64,000 nucleotides of DNA, taken from the NCBI RefSeq assembly GCF_025399835.1, contig NZ_JAODVR010000001.1, positions 1,550,001 to 1,614,000 on the forward strand. The letters are read 5' to 3'. The notes beneath the pieces are model-generated. The model had not been told where the DNA came from, did no database searches, and saw nothing but the letters and a program-made list of their open reading frames with translations. Position 1 is the first letter of the stretch. Each line of letters begins with the position of its first letter. Shown here piece after piece: positions 48,571-57,007 of this stretch. Source of the DNA: Haloarchaeobius sp. HME9146 (GTDB lineage Archaea > Halobacteriota > Halobacteria > Halobacteriales > Natrialbaceae). The translations under genes were made by a program, and so were the position numbers.

Positions 48571-49731
48571 TTATCGGTCGGCTCGAAGCGTGTCGAGCAC
48601 GACGGGCCAGGCGTCGATTGCGGCCTCGGCATCGCCCAGTGCGGACCCGCCGAAGCCAGCCACGCGCTCGCGGTAGTCGTGGTACGGTTCGACGATGCCG
48701 TGACCGCCATCGGGGTGGTCGACGTGGGTCGTGTCGCGGTCCGCCTGGTCGCGCCACATGGTGATGCGCTCGCAGAAGGCGGTCGCGGGCCAGACGGTGT
48801 CGTGGCCGCCGGAGACGACGGTCACGGTCTCGATGTCGGCCCAGGGAAGCGCGGCCGCCTCCATCGATTCGAAGTCGGCCTCGTCGATGGCGCGCTGGAA
48901 GCGGCTGGGCGCTGGGCCGTCGTCGTCCCCGGATTCGCTCTCCTCGTCGGGGAGCGAGATGGGCGACACGAACTCCGCTGCACCGTCGATGCCGGGGAAG
49001 GCGTACGCCGAGGGTGCGTAGCCGGCGACCGTGTCGACGGCGTCGTGGCTGGCACCGACGAGTGCGGCGGCCTCGGTCCCACGGCCAGCCCCGAACAGCG
49101 AGACCGGGGTCTGCACGTCGTCGCGGGCAGCCAACTGGTCGACCGCCTGCGTGACAGATGCCAGGGAGAGGTCGGCCGATTCGTCGTCGTGGTGGTCCGG
49201 CACCAGCACGGCGACTCCGGCCGTCGCGAGCATCTCGACCTGACGAGCCTGGTCGATGTCGTCGCCGCCGGATAGGAAGACCGCACCCGGATGCGGGCCG
49301 TCACCCGGCGGGCGGAAGAGGTCAGAATCGGCGTCGTCGGCTCCCAGGGAGTCGACTGTCACGCCGGAATCGACCAGCGTCCGGGTGGTGTCGCCGCGGT
49401 ACATCTCGTCGTCGACCTTCGCCGAGACCGCGATGGAGACCTGCTCGGACTCGTCGAAGATGGCATAGGGGAACTGGTACTCCTCCTCGGGCCGGACCTG
49501 CGAGAGGGGCAGCCGGCCACCGATGTCCGGCCCGCGGACGACGTTCGCTTTCGTGGTGTCGAGGTCGCCGTCGGTGGTCGTCCGGTAGATGGTCTGTGCG
49601 TTCAACTCCCGGCCGGCGTCGTCGGTGACGGTGAGTCGGACCGACACCTCGTCCATGGTGGGACCGCCGGAGAGCTGGATCGGCAGGGGCTCGCCAACGC
49701 GCGTTTCGTCGGGGAGCGAGAGTTCAGGCAT
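48571..49731 (-). CDS. BAAT/acyl-CoA thioesterase-like alpha/beta hydrolase, nucleophile position Gly
   Basis: The 386-residue protein has an N-terminal Ig-like domain typical of the BAAT group (P-E-L-S-L-P-D-E-T-R-V-G-E-P-L-P-I) and a C-terminal hydrolase domain. The nucleophile elbow, normally G-x-S/C-x-G, reads F-G-A-G-R-G-T-E, so the catalytic Ser/Cys is replaced by Gly. The acid (G-G-H-D-T-V-W-P) and His (G-G-H-G-I-V-E) are still present. It may bind acyl-CoA without cleaving it, or use another residue. It is divergent from an acyl-CoA synthetase gene, 108 bp away. Confidence 0.78.
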   Translation of the reverse strand: MPELSLPDETRVGEPLPIQLSGGPTMDEVSVRLTVTDDAGRELNAQTIYRTTTDGDLDTTKANVVRGPDIGGRLPLSQVRPEEEYQFPYAIFDESEQVSIAVSAKVDDEMYRGDTTRTLVDSGVTVDSLGADDADSDLFRPPGDGPHPGAVFLSGGDDIDQARQVEMLATAGVAVLVPDHHDDESADLSLASVTQAVDQLAARDDVQTPVSLFGAGRGTEAAALVGASHDAVDTVAGYAPSAYAFPGIDGAAEFVSPISLPDEESESGDDDGPAPSRFQRAIDEADFESMEAAALPWADIETVTVVSGGHDTVWPATAFCERITMWRDQADRDTTHVDHPDGGHGIVEPYHDYRERVAGFGGSALGDAEAAIDAWPVVLDTLRADR

Positions 49732-49839
49732 GCTGGTTCGGTGGCCCGCCAACGGGGTAAGGGTCACGACCGAGGGCGGAAAGCATCACGAAAGAAGAGG
49801 GCAATTTCTTTGTCACCCCCACGAGTTTTTTCGGACGAG

Positions 49840-51846
49840 ATGGAATCCCTGGAAGACGTATCCGAGGTGGCGTTCGAACCGTCCCGCGAGTTCGTCGAGT
49901 CGACGAACGTCTGGGCGTTCATGCAGGACCACGATATCGCCGACTACGACGAACTCATCGAGCGAACCACGCAGGAGGTCGAGGGGGTCGACGAGAGCGG
50001 GGTCGACTGGTTCTGGGACGAACTGGTCGACTACCTCGACATCGAGTTCTACGAGTCGTACGACTCAGTGCGAGACGACAGCGACGGGCCCCAGTTCACG
50101 GACTGGTACCCCGGCGGGAAGATAAACATCGCCCACAACACGCTCGACCGCTGGGCCGAGGTCGACGAGCCGACACGGAACTCGGTCGCCTGCATCTGGG
50201 AGGGCGAACCGGGCGACGTGCGCGAGGTCACGTACCACGAACTCCACCGGCAGGCGAACAAGGTCGCGAACTACCTCGAATCGACCGGCATCGAGACGGG
50301 CGACACGGTCGGGCTGTACATGCCGATGGTGCCCGAGGTCATCTCCATCCTCTACGGCTGTTTCAAGGTCGGGGCCATCGCGGTACCCATCTTCTCGGGC
50401 TTCGGGGTCGACGCGACCGCGACCCGCATCGCGGACTCGGAGTGCTCGGTGCTGTTCACCGGTGACGGGTTCTACCGCCGCGGCGGCGAGATCACGCTCA
50501 AGGGTGCCGCGGACGAGGCCATCGAGGAGGCCGGCTACGTCGAGCACACCGTCACCTTCCAGCGCCTCGGCCACGAACCGGGCGAGGAGCTTCCCTGGGA
50601 CGCCGACCGCGACGAGACGTGGGACGAGGCGGTCGAGACGCAGGACGACGACTACGAGACGAAGGAACTCGACGCCAGCCAGGAGTCCATGCTGCTGTAC
50701 TCCTCGGGGACGACGGGCACCCCGAAGGGTATCGTCCACACCCACGCTGGCGTGCAGATGCAGTGCGCGAAAGAACTCTACTTCGGCTTCGACCTGAAGC
50801 CCGCCGATCGGTTCTTCTGGGTTAGCGACATCGGCTGGATGATGGGCCCGTGGACGCTCATCGGGAACCACAGCTTCGGGAACACGATGTTCATGTACGA
50901 GGGCGCGCCGGACCACCCCGAGCCCGACCGGTTCTGGGAGATGGTCGACCGCCACAAGCTCACCCAGTTCGGCATCTCGCCGACCGCGATTCGCGCCCTG
51001 CGCAAGCACGGCGACGAGTGGCTCGAGGGCCACGACCTCTCCAGCCTCCGCATCCTCGGCTCGACCGGGGAACCGTGGGACCCCGAGTCCTGGCAGTGGT
51101 TCATCGACGAGGTCGGCCGCGGCGAGGCACCCATCATCAACATCTCCGGCGGCACCGAGATCTGTGGCTGCTTCCTCATGCCGATGCCCATCAACGACCT
51201 CAAGCCCTGCACCCTCGGCGGGCCGGGCCTCGGGATGGACATCGACATCGTGAACTCCGCGGGCGAGTCCATCGCGGACACCCACGAGCGCGGCTTCCTC
51301 GTCGCCCGTGACTCCTGTCCGAGCATGACCAAGAGCCTCTGGTCGGGCGACGAACGCTACCTCGAGGAGTACTGGTCCTCCTTCGAGGACCCGCCGATGT
51401 GGGACCACGGCGACTGGGCCCAGAAGGACGAGGACGGCTTCTGGTTCCTTCACGGCCGCGCCGACGACGCCCTCAACGTGGCCGGTCGGAAGGTCGGCCC
51501 CGCGGAGGTCGAGGGCGCGCTCATCGACCACGAGGCAGTGAACCAGGCCGCGGCGGTCGGTGCGCCCGACGACACGACCGGTACCGCCGTCATCGCCTAC
51601 GTCATCCTCGAGGACGGCGTCGCGGAGACCGACGACCTCAAGGACGAACTTCGCGCACAGGTCGGCGAGGAACTCGGCAAGCCGTTCCGCCCGCGGGAGG
51701 TCCTGTTCGTCGACGAGTTCCCGAAGACCCAGTCCGGGAAGATAATCCGGCGTGCCATCGGTGCGACCTACAAGGGCGAAGAGCTCGGTGACATGTCCAG
51801 CATCGAGAACCCCGAGGCGCTCGAGAACCTCGAAGACGCGCGCTGA
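49840..51846 (+). CDS. acyl-CoA synthetase, AMP-forming (acetate/propionate-type)
   Basis: The 668-residue ANL enzyme has the P-loop Y-S-S-G-T-T-G-T-P-K-G-I (about 287-298), then a T-E-I motif (S-G-G-T-E-I), G-R-A-D-D-A-L-N-V-A-G as the hinge, and the catalytic lysine in T-Q-S-G-K-I-I-R-R. The motif D-I-G-W-M-M-G-P-W suits short-chain acids. It activates acetate, propionate or related acids to CoA thioesters. The window also carries methylmalonyl-CoA mutase and epimerase, so propionate is a plausible substrate. The start is set by the change from basic to acidic coding at 49840. Confidence 0.93.
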   Translation: MESLEDVSEVAFEPSREFVESTNVWAFMQDHDIADYDELIERTTQEVEGVDESGVDWFWDELVDYLDIEFYESYDSVRDDSDGPQFTDWYPGGKINIAHNTLDRWAEVDEPTRNSVACIWEGEPGDVREVTYHELHRQANKVANYLESTGIETGDTVGLYMPMVPEVISILYGCFKVGAIAVPIFSGFGVDATATRIADSECSVLFTGDGFYRRGGEITLKGAADEAIEEAGYVEHTVTFQRLGHEPGEELPWDADRDETWDEAVETQDDDYETKELDASQESMLLYSSGTTGTPKGIVHTHAGVQMQCAKELYFGFDLKPADRFFWVSDIGWMMGPWTLIGNHSFGNTMFMYEGAPDHPEPDRFWEMVDRHKLTQFGISPTAIRALRKHGDEWLEGHDLSSLRILGSTGEPWDPESWQWFIDEVGRGEAPIINISGGTEICGCFLMPMPINDLKPCTLGGPGLGMDIDIVNSAGESIADTHERGFLVARDSCPSMTKSLWSGDERYLEEYWSSFEDPPMWDHGDWAQKDEDGFWFLHGRADDALNVAGRKVGPAEVEGALIDHEAVNQAAAVGAPDDTTGTAVIAYVILEDGVAETDDLKDELRAQVGEELGKPFRPREVLFVDEFPKTQSGKIIRRAIGATYKGEELGDMSSIENPEALENLEDAR

Positions 51847-51859
51847 CACACGTAGCAGG

Positions 51860-51864
51860 TTAAA
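51860..51864 (+). promoter_or_regulatory. TATA-like box of the kinase gene at 51888
   Basis: GGTTAAAC centred 26 bp before the GTG start fits a leaderless message. Confidence 0.4.
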
Positions 51865-51887
51865 CGTCCGCGGAGCCTACACACTCC

Positions 51888-52988
51888 GTGGACGGAACGT
51901 CCAGAAAGACACAGGGTCCGGGCGCGGAACTGAAGCGGTGGTCGCTCGTCAGCATCGGCACGATCGCGATCGTATTCTCCATCGGTAGCTACGCCATCGA
52001 ACAGGACGCCGGTCTCTTCGATGTACTCATCGCACTCCTGCCGTCCCTCGTCGGCCTCTGGATCGTCGCGACTGGCTATCGCGTCGCGCGAAGCGACATG
52101 GAGCCTGCCCGTGTCTGGAAACTGACCCGGCGGGCACTGCTCGGTGCGGCTGTCGCCGGCTTCGGGACGGTCGGCATCATCCTGCTCCTCGCGCTCTCCC
52201 TGGTCGGTCCCGACATGGCCCAGCTCCTCTTCGAGAACGTCCTCGAGCTGAACACCTCCTTCCTCGGCCAGCTCGTCATCATCGACGTCATGCTCGCGAC
52301 CATCATCGGCGAGGGCGGCGGGCTACTCGTCGGCATCTACGAGGACCGGATGGAGCAGCGGGCGCGCGAACTGGAACGGGCCAACGAACGCCTCGACGAG
52401 TTCGCTGGCGTGGTGACCCACGACCTTCGCAACCCACTGACGGTGGCGGACCTCAACATGCACCTCGCCCACGAGACCGGGGACGAGAAGTACTTCCAGG
52501 CGGTCGACCGGGCCCACAGTCGCATGGAAGCGATAATCGAAGACGTGTTGACGCTCGCCCGGAACAGCGAGGAGGTCACGGCGCTCGAACCGGTCGACAT
52601 CTTACAGGCTGCGCGTGACGCCTGGGGGACCACCGACACGAGAGCCGGCACCGTCGACGTGTCGGTCACGGGGGTGGTCACGGCCGACCCGGCACGCCTT
52701 CGGACGCTGTTCGAGAACCTGTTCCGGAACGCGCTCGACCACGGCGGCCCGACGACGCACGTCGTCGTCGGCAACCTCCAGGGCGGCGGGTTCTTCGTCG
52801 CCGACGACGGTCCCGGCATCCCCCTGACCGAGCGCGAACACGTCTTCGATGCGGGGTACACGACCAGCGACGATGGCACGGGGTTCGGCCTCGCTATCGT
52901 CAAGCGAATCGCCGACGCCCACGGCTGGACGGTCGGTGTGTCTGAGGACCCAGAAAGCGGGGGCGCCCGGTTCGAATTCCGTCGGTGA
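51888..52988 (+). CDS. membrane-bound sensor histidine kinase
   Basis: The 366-residue product (GTG start) has an N-terminal region with four hydrophobic helices (about 20-155), then a short coiled helix. HisKA carries H178 in V-V-T-H-D-L-R-N-P-L. The ATPase domain shows E-N-L-F-R-N-A-L-D-H, D-D-G-P-G-I-P and G-T-G-F-G-L-A-I-V. There is no PAS or GAF domain, so sensing would occur in the membrane part. The kinase core closely resembles those at 8523 and 27344. No response regulator is nearby. Confidence 0.88.
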   Translation: MDGTSRKTQGPGAELKRWSLVSIGTIAIVFSIGSYAIEQDAGLFDVLIALLPSLVGLWIVATGYRVARSDMEPARVWKLTRRALLGAAVAGFGTVGIILLLALSLVGPDMAQLLFENVLELNTSFLGQLVIIDVMLATIIGEGGGLLVGIYEDRMEQRARELERANERLDEFAGVVTHDLRNPLTVADLNMHLAHETGDEKYFQAVDRAHSRMEAIIEDVLTLARNSEEVTALEPVDILQAARDAWGTTDTRAGTVDVSVTGVVTADPARLRTLFENLFRNALDHGGPTTHVVVGNLQGGGFFVADDGPGIPLTEREHVFDAGYTTSDDGTGFGLAIVKRIADAHGWTVGVSEDPESGGARFEFRR

Positions 52989-53005
52989 GGCGGGCTAGCA
53001 ACGTT

Positions 53006-53719
53006 CTACAGCGACACGTCGTCCAGCGACAGCACCGTCGCCTCGGGTGCATCTCCTGCAGCGACAGCCACGTCGCCAGCCGTCTCCTCGTCGGGGAACA
53101 GTATCTCGGCACCGACCAGGAGCGGCGCGAGGACGCCAGCAGTGACCGTCCGCGGGTCCGACAGTGGCGTCCGAACCGCGACGCGCTCCTCGCCCGTCAG
53201 CGAGAGCGCCTCCTTCGCCCTGCGAGCACCCGCGAGCAGGTCTGCATGCGAGTACACCCGCTCGTCGGCCCAGAGGATTCCATCGGCGGGGTGACACGGC
53301 TCCGGCGGCATCGTCGGATTCTCGCTCCACACGCCGCCCTCCCAGTACCAGTACGCCGGGTTCTCGGGGTCGTCCACGTACCCGATACGCTGGGTCCCGG
53401 CCGGCAGGTCGTAGTCGTCGAGGGCCGCGGTCGGCCCGACGAGGAGCTTCGCGTCGACCGACGCGGGCGGGTCGAACCGGGTCTGTGCGCCGAGCAGTGA
53501 CGCGCCGAGGAAGGCGAGGACGGGCTGGGCGCGGGGCTCCGTGACGACCGCAACGGTCGAGCCGGTCCGGACCCCGTGGTGGTGCATGAAGTTCCCGGCC
53601 TTCCAGGCCGTCGTCAGGAACCGACGGTAGTCGTAGCGCTGGACGCCCGCCCCGGTCGCGTACAGGGCAGGGGCGTCGCTCCGGCGGTCACGGGCGAGCA
53701 CGTCGGCGAGCGTCTCCAT
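53006..53719 (-). CDS. truncated AMP-ligase-like protein (N-terminal ANL half only)
   Basis: The 237-residue protein starts M-E-T-L-A-D-V-L-A-R-D and resembles the first third of AMP-dependent ligases: Y-D-Y-R-R-F-L-T-T-A-W-K-A-G-N-F, G-V-R-T-G-S-T-V-A-V-V and V-L-A-F-L-G-A-S-L-L-G-A. The S-G-T-T-G P-loop, the A8 hinge and the catalytic lysine are all missing. The frame is intact and ends cleanly, and base use matches the neighbours, so it may be a stable pseudoenzyme rather than a broken gene. The active synthetase at 49840 lies nearby. Confidence 0.72.
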   Translation of the reverse strand: METLADVLARDRRSDAPALYATGAGVQRYDYRRFLTTAWKAGNFMHHHGVRTGSTVAVVTEPRAQPVLAFLGASLLGAQTRFDPPASVDAKLLVGPTAALDDYDLPAGTQRIGYVDDPENPAYWYWEGGVWSENPTMPPEPCHPADGILWADERVYSHADLLAGARRAKEALSLTGEERVAVRTPLSDPRTVTAGVLAPLLVGAEILFPDEETAGDVAVAAGDAPEATVLSLDDVSL

Positions 53720-53757
53720 ACGCCACGCTTCGGTTCACCTCGGCAAAAACGCCCCGT

Positions 53758-54189
53758 TTACTCGATGTCGACGTGGAGGACGGAGTCGTCCCCGTCTCGT
53801 GATTCGGTCGTCTCGTCGTCCGCGGCCCGTCGACCGCTTCCGACCCGGGCGAGCACCGTCCCGGCGAGGACGGCCCCCACGACGAGGCCGGCGAGTACCC
53901 CGCGCGCCACGTTCCGACGCTCGTCGAACCGGACGAACCGGGTCTCGCCGTCCGAGATGTCGAGCGCGCCGACCGGAGTCGAGACCACGCCACCGCCGTA
54001 CCCACCGCCGCTTCCGCTGCCTTCTGTGCCGTCGCCCGACCCGAACCCGCCGCCGTACCCGTAGGCCACGCGCGCCACCGGGACGACGGTCCTGTCGCCG
54101 TGCTCGACCGGGTCGCCGTACACCGTCCGGACGTGGGCGCTGTCGCGCAGGTTCTCTACGGTCGCCTGGAGCGTCTCCGAGAATTGCAT
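53758..54189 (-). CDS. GerW/YtfJ-family protein with C-terminal membrane helix
   Basis: The 143-residue protein has the family opening L-R-D-S-A-H-V-R-T-V-Y-G-D-P-V-E, then R-T-V-V-P-V-A-R-V-A-Y-G-Y-G-G-G-F-G-S-G. A Gly-rich stretch and T-P-V-G-A-L-D-I follow. A single hydrophobic helix (V-A-R-G-V-L-A-G-L-V-V-G-A-V-L-A) near residue 105 anchors it. The family was named from spore proteins of bacilli, but it is widespread in non-sporulators and its role in archaea is unknown. It is divergent from the Yip1-like gene. Confidence 0.85.
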   Translation of the reverse strand: MQFSETLQATVENLRDSAHVRTVYGDPVEHGDRTVVPVARVAYGYGGGFGSGDGTEGSGSGGGYGGGVVSTPVGALDISDGETRFVRFDERRNVARGVLAGLVVGAVLAGTVLARVGSGRRAADDETTESRDGDDSVLHVDIE

Positions 54190-54255
54190 GTAATTGATAC
54201 GTCGGGGAAGCTGATAACCGTTCGCGCGCGAGATGTCCGGAATAGTTTATATCGG

Positions 54256-54291
54256 GGCCAGTACAGTTTAGTATCCGTTCTGCAACTGGCC
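54256..54291. promoter_or_regulatory. 7-bp inverted repeat in divergent promoter region
   Basis: GGCCAGT (54256-54262) and ACTGGCC (54285-54291) form a perfect inverted repeat with 22 bases between them. It lies just after a TATA-like AGTTTATATC (54244-54253), so it occupies the expected start site and leader of the gene at 54305. Confidence 0.4.
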
Positions 54292-54304
54292 TGTATAGGG
54301 GCCT

Positions 54305-55102
54305 ATGTCACGACGGATTACAACCGGTATCGTACGCGAACTATACCAGGCTATTTTCAGGCCATCGGACTTCGTGCAGGCGCGGACGAGTTCGTACACC
54401 CAGTCCCGGGTCGGAACCCTCGTCGAGGTGAACCGGCTGGTCGTCGTCTATATCGTGAACCTGCTGATGTACGCGATTCCGCTCACGCTGGCCGGCGTCG
54501 GTATCCAGAAGAGCCAGCCAGCGCCGGAGTGGTTCGCGAACTCGATGTTCGCCTTGCTCGCCGAACCGACGCCACTGTGGCAGTTCTGGACCGCCCTCAT
54601 CGAGAACTGCTCGTTCATCACGGTCGCGCTCATCATCACGCTCGTCAACTACCACGCGGCTGTCGCGTTGCTGTTGAGCTCGCGGGGTATCCTCCAGACC
54701 ATGCACACCGTCGTCTACACGACGAGTGCGTACCTGGCGGCTATCTTCACGCTCGTGATGCACCTCTCGACGAGTCCGTCCATCCAGGTCGCAGACGACC
54801 TGGTCATCAACGTCCAGAAGGCGTTCTTCTACTTCTTCATCGACACGCTCGGGTCGAACCTCGAGCTACCACAGGGCCGACCCGAACAGATACTCATCAC
54901 GAACGTCACGCAGGAGGGCCAGCTCGTCATCGCCGGGCTCGTGCTCTCGCTGCTGTACTACCTCTACTCGCTGTACCTCGGCGCTCGCCTGAACCACGGC
55001 ACGTCGCGAGTGACGGCACTGCTCGTCATCGGTGCCGTCGGTGCCGCTCCGGCGCTGTACGTCGTCGGAATCATCCTCGCGAACACCTACGGAGCAGTCT
55101 AA
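54305..55102 (+). CDS. Yip1-like membrane protein
   Basis: The 265-residue protein starts M-S-R-R-I-T-T-G-I-V-R-E-L. An N-terminal amphipathic part contains F-R-P-S-D-F-V, a Yip1-domain opening. Five to six membrane helices follow, with Y-I-V-N-L-L-M-Y-A-I-P-L-T-L and the final A-L-Y-V-V-G-I-I-L-A. The next gene starts one base after its stop codon (TAA C ATG), so they form an operon with the bPH2 gene. The function in archaea is unknown. Confidence 0.75.
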   Translation: MSRRITTGIVRELYQAIFRPSDFVQARTSSYTQSRVGTLVEVNRLVVVYIVNLLMYAIPLTLAGVGIQKSQPAPEWFANSMFALLAEPTPLWQFWTALIENCSFITVALIITLVNYHAAVALLLSSRGILQTMHTVVYTTSAYLAAIFTLVMHLSTSPSIQVADDLVINVQKAFFYFFIDTLGSNLELPQGRPEQILITNVTQEGQLVIAGLVLSLLYYLYSLYLGARLNHGTSRVTALLVIGAVGAAPALYVVGIILANTYGAV

Positions 55103-55103
55103 C

Positions 55104-55736
55104 ATGGCAGGAGATACACATACCAACGTCGCATCGGCACGTGAACAGGGGCTCGGCTCGGACGCCGTCATGCGGGTCACCCCGACGACCAAACTCGTCC
55201 TGATATACATCGGGGTGCTCGCGGTCGTCGGGACCGGCCTCGGCCTGTACTTCCTCACGAACAAGGAGGCCCTCGGCGAACAGGGCTACGGGGGTATCGC
55301 CGGGTGGGTCATCATCCTCCTGACGGTCATCGGACTGATCCGACTGACCATCCAGTTCCTCGTACTCCGGCGGACGGAGTACGTCCTCACGCGCGACTCC
55401 ATCCGCCGCGAGTACGACCTGCTCTACAGCGAGAAATCGCGCGAACTCCCCATCTCGAAGGTCCGTGGCGTCGAACTCCGCCGTGGCCGACTGCAGGCGA
55501 TGCTCGGCTTCGGCGACGTGTCGTTCCTCGCGGCGGGGACCAACCGGAGTATCGGCTACATCGACTTCGAGAACACCGACAATCCGCACAAGGTTCGCGA
55601 GAAGGTGTTCGAACTCATGGAGACGTACGACGGGCACGACCGGTACCAGCAACGGACTGCAGAGCCGACCGCCGGGGCAGTCCAGCAGGGACAGTCGCCG
55701 CCGGAGCACGCCGATGCGCCGGAAGCCGACGACTAG
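55104..55736 (+). CDS. bacterial-type PH domain (bPH2/DUF304) membrane protein
   Basis: The 210-residue protein has two membrane helices (L-V-L-I-Y-I-G-V-L-A-V-V-G and V-I-I-L-L-T-V-I-G-L-I-R-L). A PH-like domain follows: R-T-E-Y-V-L-T-R-D-S-I-R-R-E-Y, then L-P-I-S-K-V-R-G-V-E-L-R-R-G, typical of bPH2. The C-terminus is a disordered Gln/Pro-rich tail. It is co-transcribed with the Yip1-like gene. Its stop overlaps the dnaJ stop by 4 nt, tail to tail. Confidence 0.87.
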   Translation: MAGDTHTNVASAREQGLGSDAVMRVTPTTKLVLIYIGVLAVVGTGLGLYFLTNKEALGEQGYGGIAGWVIILLTVIGLIRLTIQFLVLRRTEYVLTRDSIRREYDLLYSEKSRELPISKVRGVELRRGRLQAMLGFGDVSFLAAGTNRSIGYIDFENTDNPHKVREKVFELMETYDGHDRYQQRTAEPTAGAVQQGQSPPEHADAPEADD

Positions 55737-56914
55737 AACGAGTTCTTGATCTTCTTCCAGAAGCCCTTCTTCACTTCGACCTCTTCCCCGCCAGCTTCAG
55801 CGAACGCCTCCAGCGCCTCGCGCTGTTCCTCGTTGAGGCTGTCGGGCGTCACGACCTGCACCTGCACGTAGAGGTCGCCGTGGCCGCTGCGGCGGAGCCG
55901 GGGCATCCCCTCACCGCGGATGCGGATGGTCTCACCGCTCTGGGTGCCCTCGTCGATGTCTATCTCGACCGACCCACCGAACGTCTCTATCTCGATGGTG
56001 TCGCCGAACACGGCCTGCGGGAACGAGATGGGCAGGCGGTAGTACAGGTCGTCACCGTCGCGTTCGAAGTCGCCGCTCTGGTCGACGGAGACCTCGATGA
56101 GGAGGTCACCCTTCGGCGCGCCGGGGTCGCCCGGTGCGCCCTCGCCGCCGAGGCGGACCGACTGGCCGTCGCGGATACCGGCGGGAATCTCGACGGTCAG
56201 CGTCGTCTCCGCCTCGACGATGCCGCGCCCGCGACAGTCGTCACAGGTCTCGTCGTATATCTCGCCCTCGCCCTCACACTGGCGGCAAGCCTGGGTCTGC
56301 TGGACGCGGCCGAGTGGCGTCTGCTGGACCTTCGTCACCCGACCCTGCCCGTTACAGTTCGCACAGGTCTCGGAGTCGGCCTCGGGCGGGTGCCCGTGAC
56401 CCTCGCAGGTGTCACAGTGCTCGGGCCGGGTGATGGTCACCTGTTTCTCGATGCCGTGATACACGTCCTCGAGGTCGAGCGTGGTCCGCGTCCGGAGGTC
56501 GCGGCCCGGGCGGGGACCCCGGTCGCGCTGGCCCTGCCCGCGCTGGCCACCGCCACCGAAGAACTGCTCGAAGATGTCGTTGATGTCGCCCATGCCGCCG
56601 GCGCCGCCGCCGAAGGGACCACCGCCGCCGCCGAAGCCGCCGGCACCACCGCCCATGCCGCCACGACCGTCGAAGCCGCCGCGCTTCTCGGCCTCCTTGA
56701 AGCGGTCGTGGCCCATCTGGTCGTAGGCCTGGCGTTTCTCCTCGTCGGTGAGGACCTCCTTGGCCTTCTTCACCTGCTTGAACTTCTCTTCGGCGTCCTC
56801 CGCGTCGGAGACGTCGGGGTGATACTCGGCGGCCTTCTTTCGGTAGGCCTGCTTGATCTCGTCCTCGGACGCGTCCCTGCTCACGCCGAGGGCGTCGTAG
56901 AAGTCCTCGCTCAT
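55733..56914 (-). CDS. dnaJ: chaperone DnaJ
   Basis: The 393-residue protein has a J domain (Y-D-A-L-G-V-S-R, with H-P-D in A-E-Y-H-P-D-V) and a Gly/Phe-rich linker (about 75-120). Four C-x-x-C-x-G-x-G zinc repeats begin at C-D-T-C-E-G-H-G, and two substrate-binding beta domains complete it. It stimulates DnaK ATP hydrolysis and delivers unfolded proteins. It is the last of three chaperone genes on this strand, 93 bp after dnaK. Confidence 0.97.
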   Translation of the reverse strand: MSEDFYDALGVSRDASEDEIKQAYRKKAAEYHPDVSDAEDAEEKFKQVKKAKEVLTDEEKRQAYDQMGHDRFKEAEKRGGFDGRGGMGGGAGGFGGGGGPFGGGAGGMGDINDIFEQFFGGGGQRGQGQRDRGPRPGRDLRTRTTLDLEDVYHGIEKQVTITRPEHCDTCEGHGHPPEADSETCANCNGQGRVTKVQQTPLGRVQQTQACRQCEGEGEIYDETCDDCRGRGIVEAETTLTVEIPAGIRDGQSVRLGGEGAPGDPGAPKGDLLIEVSVDQSGDFERDGDDLYYRLPISFPQAVFGDTIEIETFGGSVEIDIDEGTQSGETIRIRGEGMPRLRRSGHGDLYVQVQVVTPDSLNEEQREALEAFAEAGGEEVEVKKGFWKKIKNSF

Positions 56915-57007
56915 TCGTTACCAGTCGATAGCAGATTGAACCACTTGAAAAGAACGGGTTTGGTCGGCGAGTCGGTGAACCGCTAGCGAGCGCCGGGTCG
57001 GGCGGCG

